64,000 bases of DNA, from positions 2,542,001 to 2,606,000 of the forward strand of contig NZ_AP023174.1 of the NCBI RefSeq assembly GCF_013426895.1. The letters run 5' to 3'. The stretch is from Paraburkholderia largidicola (GTDB taxonomy: Bacteria; Pseudomonadota; Gammaproteobacteria; Burkholderiales; Burkholderiaceae). Made by a program: the position numbers and the translations under genes. Position 1 is the first letter of the stretch. Each line of letters opens with the position of its first letter. Positions 9,855 to 20,380 of the stretch are shown in pieces. Under the pieces are notes generated by a model, which worked only from the letters and a program-made list of their open reading frames with translations, was not told the DNA's origin and did not search any database.

Positions 9855-9879
9855 AAAAACCCCGCCGCGGCGGGGTTTT
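9855..9879. terminator. Bidirectional terminator between the lipoprotein gene and leuA
   Basis: CCCCGCC and GGCGGGG pair around a two-base centre (the palindrome can also close with a wider loop). An A-run lies on the left and TTTT on the right, so it can work on both strands. It lies 30 bases past the leuA stop. Confidence 0.85.
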
Positions 9880-9909
9880 GTCATTGCGACTCAATACAGC
9901 AAACGCGCA

Positions 9910-11460
9910 TCAGATTTCCGAGCGTTGCGGGTTCAGCTTGTCGTGACCGGCGTACAGACGGTTCAGCGCAGAGATATACGCTTTCGCCGACGCGGCGACG
10001 ATATCCGGGTCGGTGCCGACGCCGTTCACGATGCGTCCTGCCTTCGACAGACGCACGGTCACTTCACCTTGCGCCTGCGTGCCCGTCGTAATGGCGTTGA
10101 CCGAGTACAGCAGCAGTTCCGAACCGCTGCCCACTTCCGTTTCGATCGCGTTCAGCGTCGCGTCGACGGGTCCGTTGCCGTTCGCTTCGCCAACCACTTC
10201 CTTGCCCGAAACCGAGAACACGATACGCGCATGCGGACGCTCGCCCGTTTCCGAATGCTGCGACAGCGACACGAACTTGTAATGCTCCTTCTCCTGCGCT
10301 TCGGCCGATTCTTCCGTGACGATCGCGATGATGTCCTCGTCGAAGATTTCGGACTTGCGGTCGGCGAGTTCCTTGAAGCGCTGGAACGCGAGGTTCAGTT
10401 CGCTTTCGCTGTCGAGCGAGATGCCCAGTTCCTGCAGACGCTGCTTGAACGCGTTGCGGCCCGAGAGTTTGCCGAGCACGATCTTGTTCGCGGTCCAGCC
10501 CACGTCTTCCGCGCGCATGATTTCGTAGGTATCGCGTGCCTTCAGCACGCCGTCCTGGTGGATGCCCGACGCGTGTGCAAACGCGTTCGCGCCGACCACT
10601 GCCTTGTTCGGCTGAACGACGAAACCGGTGATCTGCGACACGAGCTTCGAAGCCGGCACGATCTGCGTCGTGTCGATGCCGAGATCGAGACCGAAATAGT
10701 CCTTGCGCGTGCGCACCGCCATCACGATTTCTTCGAGCGACGTGTTGCCTGCGCGCTCGCCGAGACCGTTGACCGTGCACTCCACCTGACGCGCGCCGCC
10801 GATCTGCACGCCTGCCAGCGAGTTCGCGACGGCCATGCCGAGGTCGTTATGGCAGTGCACCGAGAACACGGCCTTGTCCGAATTCGGGATGCGTTCGCGC
10901 AGCGTCTTCACGAGGTTACCGTACAGTTCCGGCACGCCATAGCCGACGGTGTCGGCGATGTTGATGGTCGTCGCGCCTTCCGCGATCACGGCTTCGAGCA
11001 CACGGCACAGGAAGTCCATGTCCGAGCGGCTGCCGTCTTCCGGCGAGAACTCGACGTCGTTGGTGAACTTGCGCGCGAAGCGGACGGCCAGCTTTGCCTG
11101 CTCGAACACCTGGTCGGGCGTCATGCGCAGCTTCTTTTCCATGTGCAACGGCGACGTTGCGATGAACGTGTGGATGCGGAAGTGATCGGCGGGCTTCAGG
11201 GCGTCGGCGGCGCGCTGGATGTCCTTGTCGTTCGCGCGGGCGAGCGAGCAGATCGTGCTGTCCTTGATCATGCCGGCGATCGTGTGGATCGCGTCGAAGT
11301 CGCCGTTCGAGCTGGCGGCGAAGCCGGCTTCGATCACGTCGACTTTCATCCGTTCGAGCTGCTTCGCGATACGGATCTTTTCTTCCTTCGTCATCGACGC
11401 ACCGGGCGATTGTTCGCCGTCACGCAACGTCGTATCGAAAATGATGAGCTTGTCTGCCAT
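9910..11460 (-). CDS. leuA: 2-isopropylmalate synthase
   Basis: LeuA condenses acetyl-CoA with 2-oxoisovalerate, the first committed step of leucine synthesis, and is feedback-inhibited by leucine through its C-terminal domain. The 516-residue protein starts [20 protein letters not shown], with the metal-binding and catalytic motif of the DRE-TIM family. It has [16 protein letters not shown] (the HxH-type metal site) and NGLGERAGN, then the regulatory LeuA dimer domain from about residue 390. The ATG at 11460 is chosen because GGAGA lies at the right distance; an upstream in-frame start at 11487 adds nine unrelated residues. A promoter, a Leu-rich leader peptide and possible competing hairpins lie upstream. 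Confidence 0.96.
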   Translation of the reverse strand: MADKLIIFDTTLRDGEQSPGASMTKEEKIRIAKQLERMKVDVIEAGFAASSNGDFDAIHTIAGMIKDSTICSLARANDKDIQRAADALKPADHFRIHTFIATSPLHMEKKLRMTPDQVFEQAKLAVRFARKFTNDVEFSPEDGSRSDMDFLCRVLEAVIAEGATTINIADTVGYGVPELYGNLVKTLRERIPNSDKAVFSVHCHNDLGMAVANSLAGVQIGGARQVECTVNGLGERAGNTSLEEIVMAVRTRKDYFGLDLGIDTTQIVPASKLVSQITGFVVQPNKAVVGANAFAHASGIHQDGVLKARDTYEIMRAEDVGWTANKIVLGKLSGRNAFKQRLQELGISLDSESELNLAFQRFKELADRKSEIFDEDIIAIVTEESAEAQEKEHYKFVSLSQHSETGERPHARIVFSVSGKEVVGEANGNGPVDATLNAIETEVGSGSELLLYSVNAITTGTQAQGEVTVRLSKAGRIVNGVGTDPDIVAASAKAYISALNRLYAGHDKLNPQRSEI

Positions 11461-11567
11461 CTCGGGTCTCCAGGGGGATTCGGTCAATTTGAATTGGAAA
11501 ACGGAATTCGAGTGTTTGCGCCATCACCGCAGACGACGCTAACAACGAACGAGGCAGACGGAGGGCG

Positions 11568-11603
11568 AAAACGATCAGCGCGGCAGGCGCGCTAGAGCTA
11601 GCG
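11568..11603 (-). promoter_or_regulatory. Candidate leuA attenuator hairpins
   Basis: On the minus strand AGCGCG/CGCGCT (11577-11593, 5-nt loop) is followed by GATCG and TTTT, like a weak terminator. A second hairpin, CGCTA/TAGCG with loop GCTC (11590-11603), uses the first four bases of the terminator stem, so the two exclude each other. Both overlap the last codons of the leader peptide. The switching logic is not settled by sequence alone. Confidence 0.5.
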
Positions 11604-11658
11604 AGCGTAGTAGCTTGCCGGCTTGAAGAGACAGGAAGGGGAACTTGGAAAGTGCCAT
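11575..11658 (-). CDS. leuA leader peptide (27 aa, Leu-rich, apparently leaderless)
   Basis: This short frame starts at the ATG at 11658 and encodes 27 residues, eight of them leucine (positions 3, 9, 11, 16, 17, 20, 22, 25). Four leucines (16, 17, 20, 22) use CTA, a very rare codon in this GC-rich genome, packed within seven codons. That is the signature of a regulatory peptide whose translation senses leucyl-tRNA. The -10 box at 11666-11671 ends only seven bases before the ATG, so transcription probably begins at or beside the A of the start codon and the message would be leaderless. The stop codon lies inside the 3' arm of a hairpin followed by TTTT. The sensing mechanism itself is inferred. 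Confidence 0.75.
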   Translation of the reverse strand: MALSKFPFLSLQAGKLLRSLALARLPR

Positions 11659-11665
11659 GCCAGAG

Positions 11666-11694
11666 ACTATAGCGGCAATGCCGGAAACGTGCAA
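11666..11694 (-). promoter_or_regulatory. Sigma-70-type promoter of leuA
   Basis: On the minus strand TTGCAC (11689-11694) is separated by exactly 17 bases from TATAGT (11666-11671). It is directed at leuA and its leader peptide and lies 56 bases from the nearest end of palindromic element A, which therefore does not interrupt it. Confidence 0.75.
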
Positions 11695-11750
11695 TTGGGG
11701 GCCCTGCGGGCCGGGCTTTTTGGGGTTTGGGTTTGGGGGGGCTGGGTTTT

Positions 11751-12460
11751 GTCTGCGACGCTGGGGTGGTTTGCTTGTGTTTTCGCTGGCATCCGCGTTT
11801 TGCTTCTGGTTTGCTAGCGTTGCCCCTGTGCGGGGCGGCACCTACTTTTCTTTGCCGCCGCAAAGAAAAGTAGGCAAAAGAAAGCGGCTCACACCGCCAG
11901 CACGTGTGTTTGCCTGAGGGCCCCCAACCGGTCTTGTGCTTCACACGGCAACGTCTCTGTTTGCGTGGTTTGCCAACGCTTTGAATGGAAGCCTCACCTG
12001 GTTCAAACGCCCGTACAAGGGCCAGCGGCAGCAAATGGTGTGTGCCGCCCAGGTGGCAAACGGTGTGTAGGTTGTCGTGCCGAAAAGGTCCGCGCTCTTA
12101 CAAGAGACACCGACCTTGCTTCTCAGTCTGGAGTGATGGGCGTACGGCGAGAAAGCCTACACACCGTTTGCCACCTGGGCGGCGGCTGCATGTCTGGCGC
12201 GGCGTGCCGCGACGCGGGGGCGTGAAGCGGGTGAGGCGTACAGGGAGAACGTTGGCAACGGGCGCGGACTGGCGCGATGCCGTGTGAAGCGTAAGACCCT
12301 GTGGGGGCCCTCAGGCAGGAACAAGGATTGGCGGTGTGAGCCGCTTTCTTTTGCCTACTTTTCTTTGCGGCGGCAAAGAAAAGTAGGTGCCGCCCCGCAC
12401 AGGGGCAACGCTTGCAAACCAGAAGCAAAACGCGGATGCCAGCGCAAAGCCCAGACAACC
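11751..12460. repeat. Long palindromic inverted-dimer element, copy A
   Basis: About 710 bp, starting GTCTGCGACGCTGGGG. Each arm holds GTTGCCCCTGTGCGGGGC, a perfect hairpin CCTACTTTTCTTTGC/GCAAAGAAAAGTAGG, AAAAGAAAGCGGCTCACACC, GCCTGAGGGCCCC and GCCACCTGGGCGGC, the second arm being the reverse complement of the first. The unpaired centre is around 12070-12150. The right terminal repeat is eroded. The asymmetric centre shows that A is inverted relative to copies B-E. It lies between pssA (stop 9 bases from the right end) and leuA. Open frames inside it read through repeat sequence on both strands, lack ribosome-binding sites and are not credible genes. Confidence 0.93.
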
Positions 12461-12468
12461 AAAAACCT

Positions 12469-13341
12469 TTACCCCGGCCGCTGCGAGGAACGAGCAGGAT
12501 TCCCCATTCCCCTTACCACGCGGTAGCCCCAAAACACATACCCCGACAGACCATAAAGCACAAACAGCCCGAACAACATCAAAGGTGGGTCTGAAGAAAC
12601 GAGCACAAACGCGACCACGACAAGCAGAATCGCTGCAAACGGCACGCGATGCCGCACGTCCAGCGCCTTACCGCTGTAAAACGGCGCATTCGACACCATG
12701 GTCACGCCCGCGTAGATGGTCAAAGCAAAAGCAACCCACGGCAGCCAGACCAGCTTCAAAGGCACGCGATTATCGGTAGCCAGCCACACAAAGCCAGCAA
12801 TCAACGCAGCCGCAGCGGGGCTCGGCATCCCCTGAAAAAAACGCTTATCAACAACACCGATATTCGTATTGAACCGCGCCAGGCGCAGCGCCGCGCCAGA
12901 GCAATACACAAACGCCGCGAGCCAGCCCCAGCGCCCGAGATCCTTCAGAATCCACTCATACATCACGAGCGCCGGCGCAACCCCGAACGACACCATATCC
13001 GACAGACTGTCGAACTGCTCGCCAAACGCGCTCTGCGTATGCGTCATACGCGCAACACGTCCATCCATCCCATCCAGCACCATCGCGACAAAAATCGCAA
13101 TCGCAGCGACTTCGAAGCGCACGTTCATCGCCTGCACGACGGCGAAGAACCCGCAGAAAAGCGCCGCCGTCGTGAATGCATTGGGCAGCAGGTAAATACC
13201 GCGCTTGCGCAGAAACTGCTGACGCGCGGCGCGCCGGCTGTCGATCACGGATTCCGTGACCCCGGACGGCTTGTTGCGCCTGAACGGTCGCGGCTGCGGC
13301 GCACCGCTGCTGCGAGGACGACGCGGTTTGAATGCGGCCAT
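12469..13341 (-). CDS. pssA: CDP-diacylglycerol--serine O-phosphatidyltransferase
   Basis: PssA makes phosphatidylserine from CDP-diacylglycerol and serine at the inner membrane; Psd from the neighbouring gene then decarboxylates it to phosphatidylethanolamine. The 290-residue protein is a multi-spanning type II enzyme with the CDP-alcohol phosphotransferase motif, visible as DGMDGRVAR followed by GEQFDSLSD near residues 88-113, and about eight hydrophobic segments. A basic N-terminal tail (RPRSSGAPQPRPFRRNKPSG) precedes the first. Its 3' third is unusually G/T-rich on the coding strand, towards element A. Confidence 0.95.
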   Translation of the reverse strand: MAAFKPRRPRSSGAPQPRPFRRNKPSGVTESVIDSRRAARQQFLRKRGIYLLPNAFTTAALFCGFFAVVQAMNVRFEVAAIAIFVAMVLDGMDGRVARMTHTQSAFGEQFDSLSDMVSFGVAPALVMYEWILKDLGRWGWLAAFVYCSGAALRLARFNTNIGVVDKRFFQGMPSPAAAALIAGFVWLATDNRVPLKLVWLPWVAFALTIYAGVTMVSNAPFYSGKALDVRHRVPFAAILLVVVAFVLVSSDPPLMLFGLFVLYGLSGYVFWGYRVVRGMGNPARSSQRPG

Positions 13342-13361
13342 CGAACCCTCCCTGTGCCGCT

Positions 13362-14000
13362 TTATAGTTCAGCCAGAACCGTGGACGAAGCCGAAACCTT
13401 CTCGCCGATCGACACGCGCGGGCGGCTGCCCACGGGCAGATACACGTCGACGCGCGAACCGAAACGGATGAAGCCGTAGCGCTGGCCGCGCGTGAGCGGC
13501 TCGCCGGCCCTGACGTAGCAGAGAATGCGACGCGCGATCAGGCCCGCGATCTGCACCGACGTCACCGTCGCGCCGCTCGCCGTTTCGATCACGATCGCGT
13601 TACGCTCGTTCTCCGTCGACGCCTTGTCGACGGCGGCGTTCAGGTACGCGCCCGGAAAATATTCGACCTTCGAGATCGCGCCATCGACAGGCGAGCGCTG
13701 CGAGTGCACGTTGAACACGTTCATGAACACGCTGATCTTCAGCGCTTCACGGTTTGCGTACGGATCGTGCGCGGTTTCGACAGCGACGATGCGGCCGTCG
13801 GCCGGGCACAGCACCGCGTTGGCCTGCGTCGGAATGGGACGCGCCGGGTCGCGGAAGAACTGCACGACGAAGATGAGCAACAGCCAGAAAATCCAGGCAA
13901 TGCCGAACCCTGCGATGAAGTGGATCAACAACGCAACGACGGCCGCGATGGCAATGAACGGCCAGCCTTCGCGCGCGATGATCGGATGAGGGTAATTCAT
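13362..14000 (-). CDS. psd: Phosphatidylserine decarboxylase proenzyme
   Basis: Psd converts phosphatidylserine to phosphatidylethanolamine. It is made as a proenzyme that cuts itself to form a pyruvoyl group. From the ATG at 14000 ([15 protein letters not shown]) the protein has 212 residues, the short form of the family. The self-cleavage site is the Gly-Ser in [12 protein letters not shown] near residue 180, and the [11 protein letters not shown] stretch is conserved. One or two N-terminal membrane segments lie near residues 12-45. It overlaps no neighbour and is 20 bases upstream of pssA, forming a two-gene lipid unit. Confidence 0.95.
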   Translation of the reverse strand: MNYPHPIIAREGWPFIAIAAVVALLIHFIAGFGIAWIFWLLLIFVVQFFRDPARPIPTQANAVLCPADGRIVAVETAHDPYANREALKISVFMNVFNVHSQRSPVDGAISKVEYFPGAYLNAAVDKASTENERNAIVIETASGATVTSVQIAGLIARRILCYVRAGEPLTRGQRYGFIRFGSRVDVYLPVGSRPRVSIGEKVSASSTVLAEL

Positions 14001-14034
14001 AAATGGGTTCAGTCTTTTTGTAAAACCGTAGGAT

Positions 14035-14077
14035 AGCAAAAGCCGTCCAGGGTTCAGCACACCTGGACGGCTTTTTG
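14035..14077. terminator. Terminator of ilvC (works on both strands)
   Basis: AGCCGTCCAGG pairs with CCTGGACGGCT, followed by TTTT on the minus strand and TTTTT on the plus strand. A second GC-rich hairpin without a T-run (14080-14107) precedes it on the minus strand. It separates the ilvINC genes from psd-pssA. Confidence 0.88.
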
Positions 14078-14123
14078 ACGCTTCCGGCGCATTTCGTGCG
14101 CCGGAGCAAGAAAAACGGGCAGA

Positions 14124-15721
<1,598 letters not shown>

Positions 15722-15832
15722 GTTCGCTTCTTCCAGATATCGATGTATGCGATGCGTGCGATCCGCGCCGCTCCGTCCGCGCTCACCTTTTGTGGAGATG
15801 TGCATGACGGAGCCGGCGCAGGAAAGCGCTCG

Positions 15833-17596
15833 TTATAGATCTTCCGATCCGAGGAGCATCTCCGTGATGCCCTTGCCGGCCTGGACCATCGGCCAGACGT
15901 TTTCGGTCGGATCAGTCTGGAAGTCGAGAAACACCGTGCGATCTTTCAGGCGCAGTGCCTCCTTCAGCGCCGGTTCCACGTCAGCGGTCTTTTCGATCCG
16001 CATGCCGACGTGGCCGTACGCTTCGGCGAGCTTCACGAAGTCGGGCAGCGCATCCATGTACGAATGCGAATAGCGCTTGCTGTATTCGATCTGCTGCCAC
16101 TGGCGCACCATGCCCAGATAGCGGTTGTTGAGCGAAATGATCTTGACGGGCGTGTCGTACTGCTTGCAGGTGGACAGTTCCTGGATGCACATCTGGATCG
16201 AGCCTTCGCCCGTGATACAGAGCACGTCGTCATCCGGGTGCGCCATCTTGACGCCCATCGCCGCCGGCAGGCCGAAGCCCATCGTGCCGAGACCGCCGGA
16301 ATTGATCCAGCGGCGTGGCTTGTTGAAGCGATAGAACTGCGCCGCCCACATCTGGTGCTGGCCGACGTCGGAACACACGAAGGCATTGCCGTCCGTCAGT
16401 TCCCACGCCTTTTCCACCACGTACTGCGGCTTGATGATGTCGCTCTTGCGGTCGAACTTGAGGCAGTCTTTCGCGCGCCAGGCTTCGATGTCCTTCCACC
16501 AGTCGGCGAGCGCCGCGGTGTCCGGGCCATGCTCGGCCGTCTGCAACTGCTCGATCAACTCCTTCAGCACTTCCTTCACATCGCCGACGATCGGAATGTC
16601 GACCTTCACGCGCTTCGAAATCGACGAAGGGTCGATGTCGATGTGGATGATCTTGCGCGGACGCGACGAGAAGTGCGCCGGGTCGCCGATCACACGGTCG
16701 TCGAAACGCGCGCCGATGGCGATCAGCACGTCGCAGTGCTGCATCGCCATGTTGGCTTCGTACGTGCCGTGCATGCCGAGCATGCCGAGGAATTTCTTGT
16801 CCGACGCGCGATAGCCGCCCAGCCCCATCAGCGTGTTGGTGATGGGATAACCGAGCAGATCGGCGAACTGGTTCAGTTCACGCGACGCATCCGCGAGGAT
16901 GATGCCGCCGCCCGTGTAGATATATGGACGCTTAGCTGACAACAGCAGCGCCACGGCCTTGCGGATCTGGCCCGAGTGGCCTTTCGTGACGGGGTTGTAC
17001 GAGCGCAGCGACACGTGCTTGATCGGTTCGTACTGGCAGGGCGCCTTCGACACGTCTTTCGGAATGTCGATCAGCACCGGGCCGGGACGACCGGTACGGG
17101 CGATATAGAAAGCTTTCTTGACGGTGGCGGCGAGGTCGCGCACGTCCTTCACGAGGAAGTTGTGCTTCACGCAGGGACGCGTGATGCCGACCGTATCGCA
17201 CTCCTGGAACGCATCCTGACCGATCGCAGCAGTCGGCACCTGGCCGCTGATGATCACCATCGGGATCGAGTCCATGTAGGCCGTTGCGATGCCCGTCACC
17301 GCGTTGGTGACGCCAGGACCCGAAGTCACGAGGCAGACGCCGACCTTGCCGGTCGAGCGCGCATAGGCGTCGGCGGCGTGAACCGCGGCTTGCTCGTGAC
17401 GCACGAGGACGTGCTGGAATTTGTCCTGCTTGTAAAGCTCGTCGTAGATGTAGAGTACCGAGCCGCCGGGATAGCCCCAGACGAATTCGACGTCTTCGTC
17501 GGCCAGTGCCTTCATGAGCACGGTGGCGCCGATAGAGTCAGCTTCGTGATGTGGAGTGGTATCCGACGTGGAGAATTCCGCGCTGGGCATATTCAT
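15833..17596 (-). CDS. ilvI: Acetolactate synthase large (catalytic) subunit
   Basis: The enzyme uses thiamine diphosphate to join two pyruvates, or pyruvate and 2-oxobutyrate. The 587-residue protein shows the catalytic glutamate in VLVRHEQAAVHAADAYAR near residue 60, a central FAD-binding region, and the C-terminal ThDP motif starting ITGEGSIQMCIQELST with downstream NNRYLGMVRQWQ. It heads ilvI-ilvN-ilvC. A promoter with good spacing lies upstream. I see no clear branched-chain leader peptide in the ~140-nt leader; only a five-codon GTG frame (MTCLI) is present. Confidence 0.96.
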   Translation of the reverse strand: MNMPSAEFSTSDTTPHHEADSIGATVLMKALADEDVEFVWGYPGGSVLYIYDELYKQDKFQHVLVRHEQAAVHAADAYARSTGKVGVCLVTSGPGVTNAVTGIATAYMDSIPMVIISGQVPTAAIGQDAFQECDTVGITRPCVKHNFLVKDVRDLAATVKKAFYIARTGRPGPVLIDIPKDVSKAPCQYEPIKHVSLRSYNPVTKGHSGQIRKAVALLLSAKRPYIYTGGGIILADASRELNQFADLLGYPITNTLMGLGGYRASDKKFLGMLGMHGTYEANMAMQHCDVLIAIGARFDDRVIGDPAHFSSRPRKIIHIDIDPSSISKRVKVDIPIVGDVKEVLKELIEQLQTAEHGPDTAALADWWKDIEAWRAKDCLKFDRKSDIIKPQYVVEKAWELTDGNAFVCSDVGQHQMWAAQFYRFNKPRRWINSGGLGTMGFGLPAAMGVKMAHPDDDVLCITGEGSIQMCIQELSTCKQYDTPVKIISLNNRYLGMVRQWQQIEYSKRYSHSYMDALPDFVKLAEAYGHVGMRIEKTADVEPALKEALRLKDRTVFLDFQTDPTENVWPMVQAGKGITEMLLGSEDL

Positions 17597-17743
17597 CGTT
17601 CACCTTTCGAATTTTCGGCAAAAAATTGATCGGGTGCTCTCTGCCGGGCTTGTGGCTCGGGTTCAAGCGGCGCGTCCAGTTTGACAGGAAGGCTTCTTGG
17701 GCCAACCTCAAATGAGACAAGTCACTTATGTTGCGAACCGTAG

Positions 17744-17772
17744 ACGATATCTACGATGTGTCCGATGGTCAA
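17744..17772 (-). promoter_or_regulatory. Probable promoter of ilvI-ilvN-ilvC
   Basis: On the minus strand TTGACC (17767-17772) is followed after 17 bases by TATCGT (17744-17749). Transcription would start near 17737, giving a leader of about 140 nt. The remaining divergent intergenic DNA (17773-18017) should hold the sigma-factor promoter, but no convincing site was recognised. Confidence 0.6.
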
Positions 17773-18017
17773 GCAAATATTTCCATGATTGACGGCAAAC
17801 CCTGTTTCGTCGTCCACTTCTGACCATTTTACGGGCAAGTTACGCGAACCTTTCCGATGCCTTCGCGAATGCCGCATAAATAACGACTGTAGGCTTGATG
17901 CAAGGTGAAGTCTTGCCGCGTTTTTCCCTGGCTCGGGTGAAAGTTTGTTAGCATCCGCGAGTTTTACGACATTTTTCGACCGATTCCGCGCACACTCGCT
18001 GCGCCGACCCCCAACGG

Positions 18018-18581
18018 ATGGCATCAGACAAGGAACTCGCCGATTTTCTGGCGGGCGTCGAAAGGCGCGCGTTCAAGCAGACGGTCTACGCCGTGCGGGA
18101 CGACGACGCGTCTCTCGATATCGTGCAGGACGCGATGATCAAGCTCGCCGAAAAATACGGCGACCGTCCTCCCGCTGAGCTGCCGCTTTTGTTTCAGCGT
18201 ATTCTCCAGAATGCGATGCACGACTATTTCCGTCGGCAGAAGGTGCGCAATACTTGGGTGACCCTGTTCTCGTCGCTGGGCAATGCCGACGACGAAGACT
18301 TCGACCCGCTGGAGACGTTCGAAAGCCAGGATGGCTCGACCGGGGTGGAAAGCAGCGAGCAGCAGCTCGAACGTGAGCAGGTCCTGCAGTTGATCGACGA
18401 CGAAATCCAAAAGTTGCCGGCTCGTCAACGGGAGGCGTTTCTGATGCGTTACTGGGAAGATATGGATGTCGCTGAGACTGCCGCCGCGATGGGCTGCTCG
18501 GAAGGCAGTGTGAAAACGCACTGCTCGCGAGCCACGCACACGCTGGCGCAAGCGCTCAGGGCCAAAGGAATCACGCTATGA
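18018..18581 (+). CDS. RNA polymerase sigma factor, ECF-like (sigma-70 family)
   Basis: The 187-residue protein has region 2 (DDDASLDIVQDAMIKLAEKYG, with the core-binding helix) and region 4 (LPARQREAFLMRYWEDMDVA then MGCSEGSVKTHCSRATHTL, a helix-turn-helix), separated by an acidic linker (NADDEDFDPLETF). It should direct RNA polymerase to a small regulon. Its stop overlaps the start of the DUF3619 gene by four bases, and the next genes encode membrane-associated DUF3619 and DUF3106 proteins. A conserved pairing of these genes suggests that they modulate the sigma factor, but the anti-sigma role is inferred. Confidence 0.9.
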   Translation: MASDKELADFLAGVERRAFKQTVYAVRDDDASLDIVQDAMIKLAEKYGDRPPAELPLLFQRILQNAMHDYFRRQKVRNTWVTLFSSLGNADDEDFDPLETFESQDGSTGVESSEQQLEREQVLQLIDDEIQKLPARQREAFLMRYWEDMDVAETAAAMGCSEGSVKTHCSRATHTLAQALRAKGITL

Positions 18582-19006
18582 GCTCCGCTCCCGAAACAAA
18601 AGAACTCGAGTTTGCGCTGCAGCTTCGGCGCGCGCTCGACGAAAACGCTGCCCGCATTCCGCCCGCCACGACCGACCGGCTCGCCGCCGCGCGCCGCGCC
18701 GCGCTCGCTCGCAAGAAGCCCGAAGCCGTGCAGGCGCCCGCTTTCGCGCCTGTATTCGTCGGCGCGGGGACGCTCGCCCACATGCCGCAACCGGAACCTT
18801 CGCGCCGTCTGCCGCGCCTGCGCAAGCTCGCGCTCGCCTGGCCGGTGCTCGCGCTCGTCATCGGGCTCGCAGGTATTGCGTGGTGGGAAGACCATCAGCG
18901 CACGGCCGAGCTCGCCGATATCGATGCCGCCATGCTGAGCGACGATCTGCCGCTCAATGCCTATCTCGATCACGGGTTCAACGCGTACCTGACGCGTAAC
19001 CACTGA
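18578..19006 (+). CDS. DUF3619 family membrane protein
   Basis: The 142-residue protein has a cytoplasmic N-terminal half (KELEFALQLRRALDENAARIP) and one membrane segment, ALAWPVLALVIGLAGIAWW, near residues 88-106. A short periplasmic tail begins ADIDAAMLSDDLPLNAYLD. Single-span proteins encoded directly after an ECF sigma gene are often anti-sigma factors; there is no zinc-binding anti-sigma motif here, so the role remains open. The four-base overlap with the sigma gene suggests translational coupling. Confidence 0.8.
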   Translation: MSSAPETKELEFALQLRRALDENAARIPPATTDRLAAARRAALARKKPEAVQAPAFAPVFVGAGTLAHMPQPEPSRRLPRLRKLALAWPVLALVIGLAGIAWWEDHQRTAELADIDAAMLSDDLPLNAYLDHGFNAYLTRNH

Positions 19007-19023
19007 CCGGGGAGAGTTGACGG

Positions 19024-19785
19024 GTGAGTTACAAGCGCGGCCTTGCCGTTGTGTCCGGATGCGTGATTGCAGCCCTGGTGTCATTCGTCGCCACCTATCC
19101 GCGCTTCTACCCGACGCCCACGCCCGTCGCGGCGCCCGCCAGCGGCGGTGCGCCCGCGAAGGCGGCTGCCCCGGCGCTGACGGTCGACCTGCCGGGCCTG
19201 CCCATCTCGACCAGTCCGCTCGCGTGGTCGAAGCTCTCCAACGCCGAACACGTCGCGCTCGCGCCATTTGCGGCGCAATGGGACGGCTTCAGCGAGGAGC
19301 GCAAGCGCAAGTGGCTGAAAATCGCGTCGCGTTATCCGAAGATGACACCGGAAGCGCAAAAGATATTGCACGAACGTATGGCCGAGTGGGTGCGCATGAC
19401 GCCCGAGCAGCGGCGCGTCGCGCGTGAAAACTATCAGGTCTCGAAGGAATTGCCGCGCGAGGCGCGCCAGAACGCATGGAAGGCCTATCAGCAGCTGCCT
19501 GAAGAGCAGAAGCAAAAGCTCGCCGCCAGCGAGCACAAGCGCCGGCCGACGGTCGTCAGTGCGCCGCCTTCGGGCAAATCCGAGATCAAGGACATCAACC
19601 GGCTCGTGAATGGCAAGGACAAGCTCGCGAGCGTGCCCGTGCCGCCGGCGACGGCAGGCGCTTCCGCCGGAGTCGCGGCGCCCTCGCCGGGCGCGCCCGC
19701 CATTCCCGCCACGGGCAGCTTCGTGCCGGCGACGCCGACACCCGTCTCACCTTCCGACGCGCCGTCTATCTTCAACGGCTCATAA
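19024..19785 (+). CDS. DUF3106 family protein with proline-rich tail
   Basis: The 253-residue protein begins at a GTG preceded by GGGGAGAG. It has an N-terminal membrane anchor or signal (LAVVSGCVIAALVSFVATY) and then a region rich in W, P and Q that matches DUF3106 proteins (LSNAEHVALAPFAAQWDGF, RWLKIASRYPKMTPE-like). The repeating pattern of P-E-Q-R/K motifs (MTPEQRRVARENYQ, LPEEQKQKLAASE) suggests a helical periplasmic repeat. The last ~70 residues are P/A/T-rich and probably disordered. Function unknown; it is co-transcribed with the sigma factor. Confidence 0.8.
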   Translation: MSYKRGLAVVSGCVIAALVSFVATYPRFYPTPTPVAAPASGGAPAKAAAPALTVDLPGLPISTSPLAWSKLSNAEHVALAPFAAQWDGFSEERKRKWLKIASRYPKMTPEAQKILHERMAEWVRMTPEQRRVARENYQVSKELPREARQNAWKAYQQLPEEQKQKLAASEHKRRPTVVSAPPSGKSEIKDINRLVNGKDKLASVPVPPATAGASAGVAAPSPGAPAIPATGSFVPATPTPVSPSDAPSIFNGS

Positions 19786-19838
19786 TCCCTCTGCGAGCCT
19801 GCGTCGCGGGCTCATCAACGGCAACCGAGGCCTAGCCT

Positions 19839-20372
19839 GTGTCCACTTCCGTCGACTCCGCAGCCGTGCCGCTCCCGCCTGAACCCTTCGATGCCTCGAC
19901 GCCGACCGTGCGCCGGCGCCTTGCCGCGTTGATGTACGAAGCCGTGCTGCTGTTCGGCGTCGTATTCATCGCAGGCTATCTGTTCAGCACGCTTACGCAG
20001 CAGCGCAACGGGTTGACGCATCACAACTGGCTCGCGGCGTGGATCGGGCTGGTGGTCGGCGGGTATTTCGTCTGGTTCTGGACGCACGGCGGGCAGACGC
20101 TGCCGATGAAGACCTGGCGGTTGCGTGTGGTCAATGCCAGGGATGGCGTGCGTTTATCGGTATCGCGTGCGGTGTTGCGGTATGTGCTCGCGTGGATGTG
20201 GTTTTTGCCGCCGCTTGCGATGCATCCTCTGCTAAAGCTCACTGTGCCGCAGACCTTGATCGTTGCAGGTGTGTGGTTCGTTGTGTACGCCGGCGTTGGG
20301 CGGATTGGGGCCAGCCGGCAGTTTTTGCATGATCGGGTGGCGGGGACCAGAATCGTTTCAATAGGGCGGTGA
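19839..20372 (+). CDS. RDD family membrane protein
   Basis: The 177-residue protein starts at a GTG. It has the RDD-domain layout: RRRLAALMYEAVLLFGVVF (first membrane segment, preceded by the R of the motif), a second segment WLAAWIGLVVGGYFVWFW, then the conserved GGQTLPMKTWRLRVV, and a third segment ending YVLAWMWFLPPLAMHPL. RDD proteins are small inner-membrane proteins, some linked to ion transport, but no substrate can be assigned. It ends the sigma-factor gene string. Its 3' half is markedly G/T-rich beside element B, which starts eight bases after the stop. Confidence 0.85.
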   Translation: MSTSVDSAAVPLPPEPFDASTPTVRRRLAALMYEAVLLFGVVFIAGYLFSTLTQQRNGLTHHNWLAAWIGLVVGGYFVWFWTHGGQTLPMKTWRLRVVNARDGVRLSVSRAVLRYVLAWMWFLPPLAMHPLLKLTVPQTLIVAGVWFVVYAGVGRIGASRQFLHDRVAGTRIVSIGR

Positions 20373-20380
20373 GATTTTTT

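Noticed and set aside
11575..12534. Several open frames of 60-200 codons on both strands inside element A and matching frames in copies B-E
   Set aside because: They run across repeat arms, occur in the same form on both strands in all copies, lack ribosome-binding sites and end in low-complexity tails. Only the 27-codon leucine-rich part at 11575-11658 is kept, as a leader peptide.
17597..17737. Branched-chain amino acid leader peptide in front of ilvI
   Set aside because: Only a five-codon GTG frame contains Leu and Ile, no ATG frame exists in the leader, and no clear terminator/antiterminator pair was seen.
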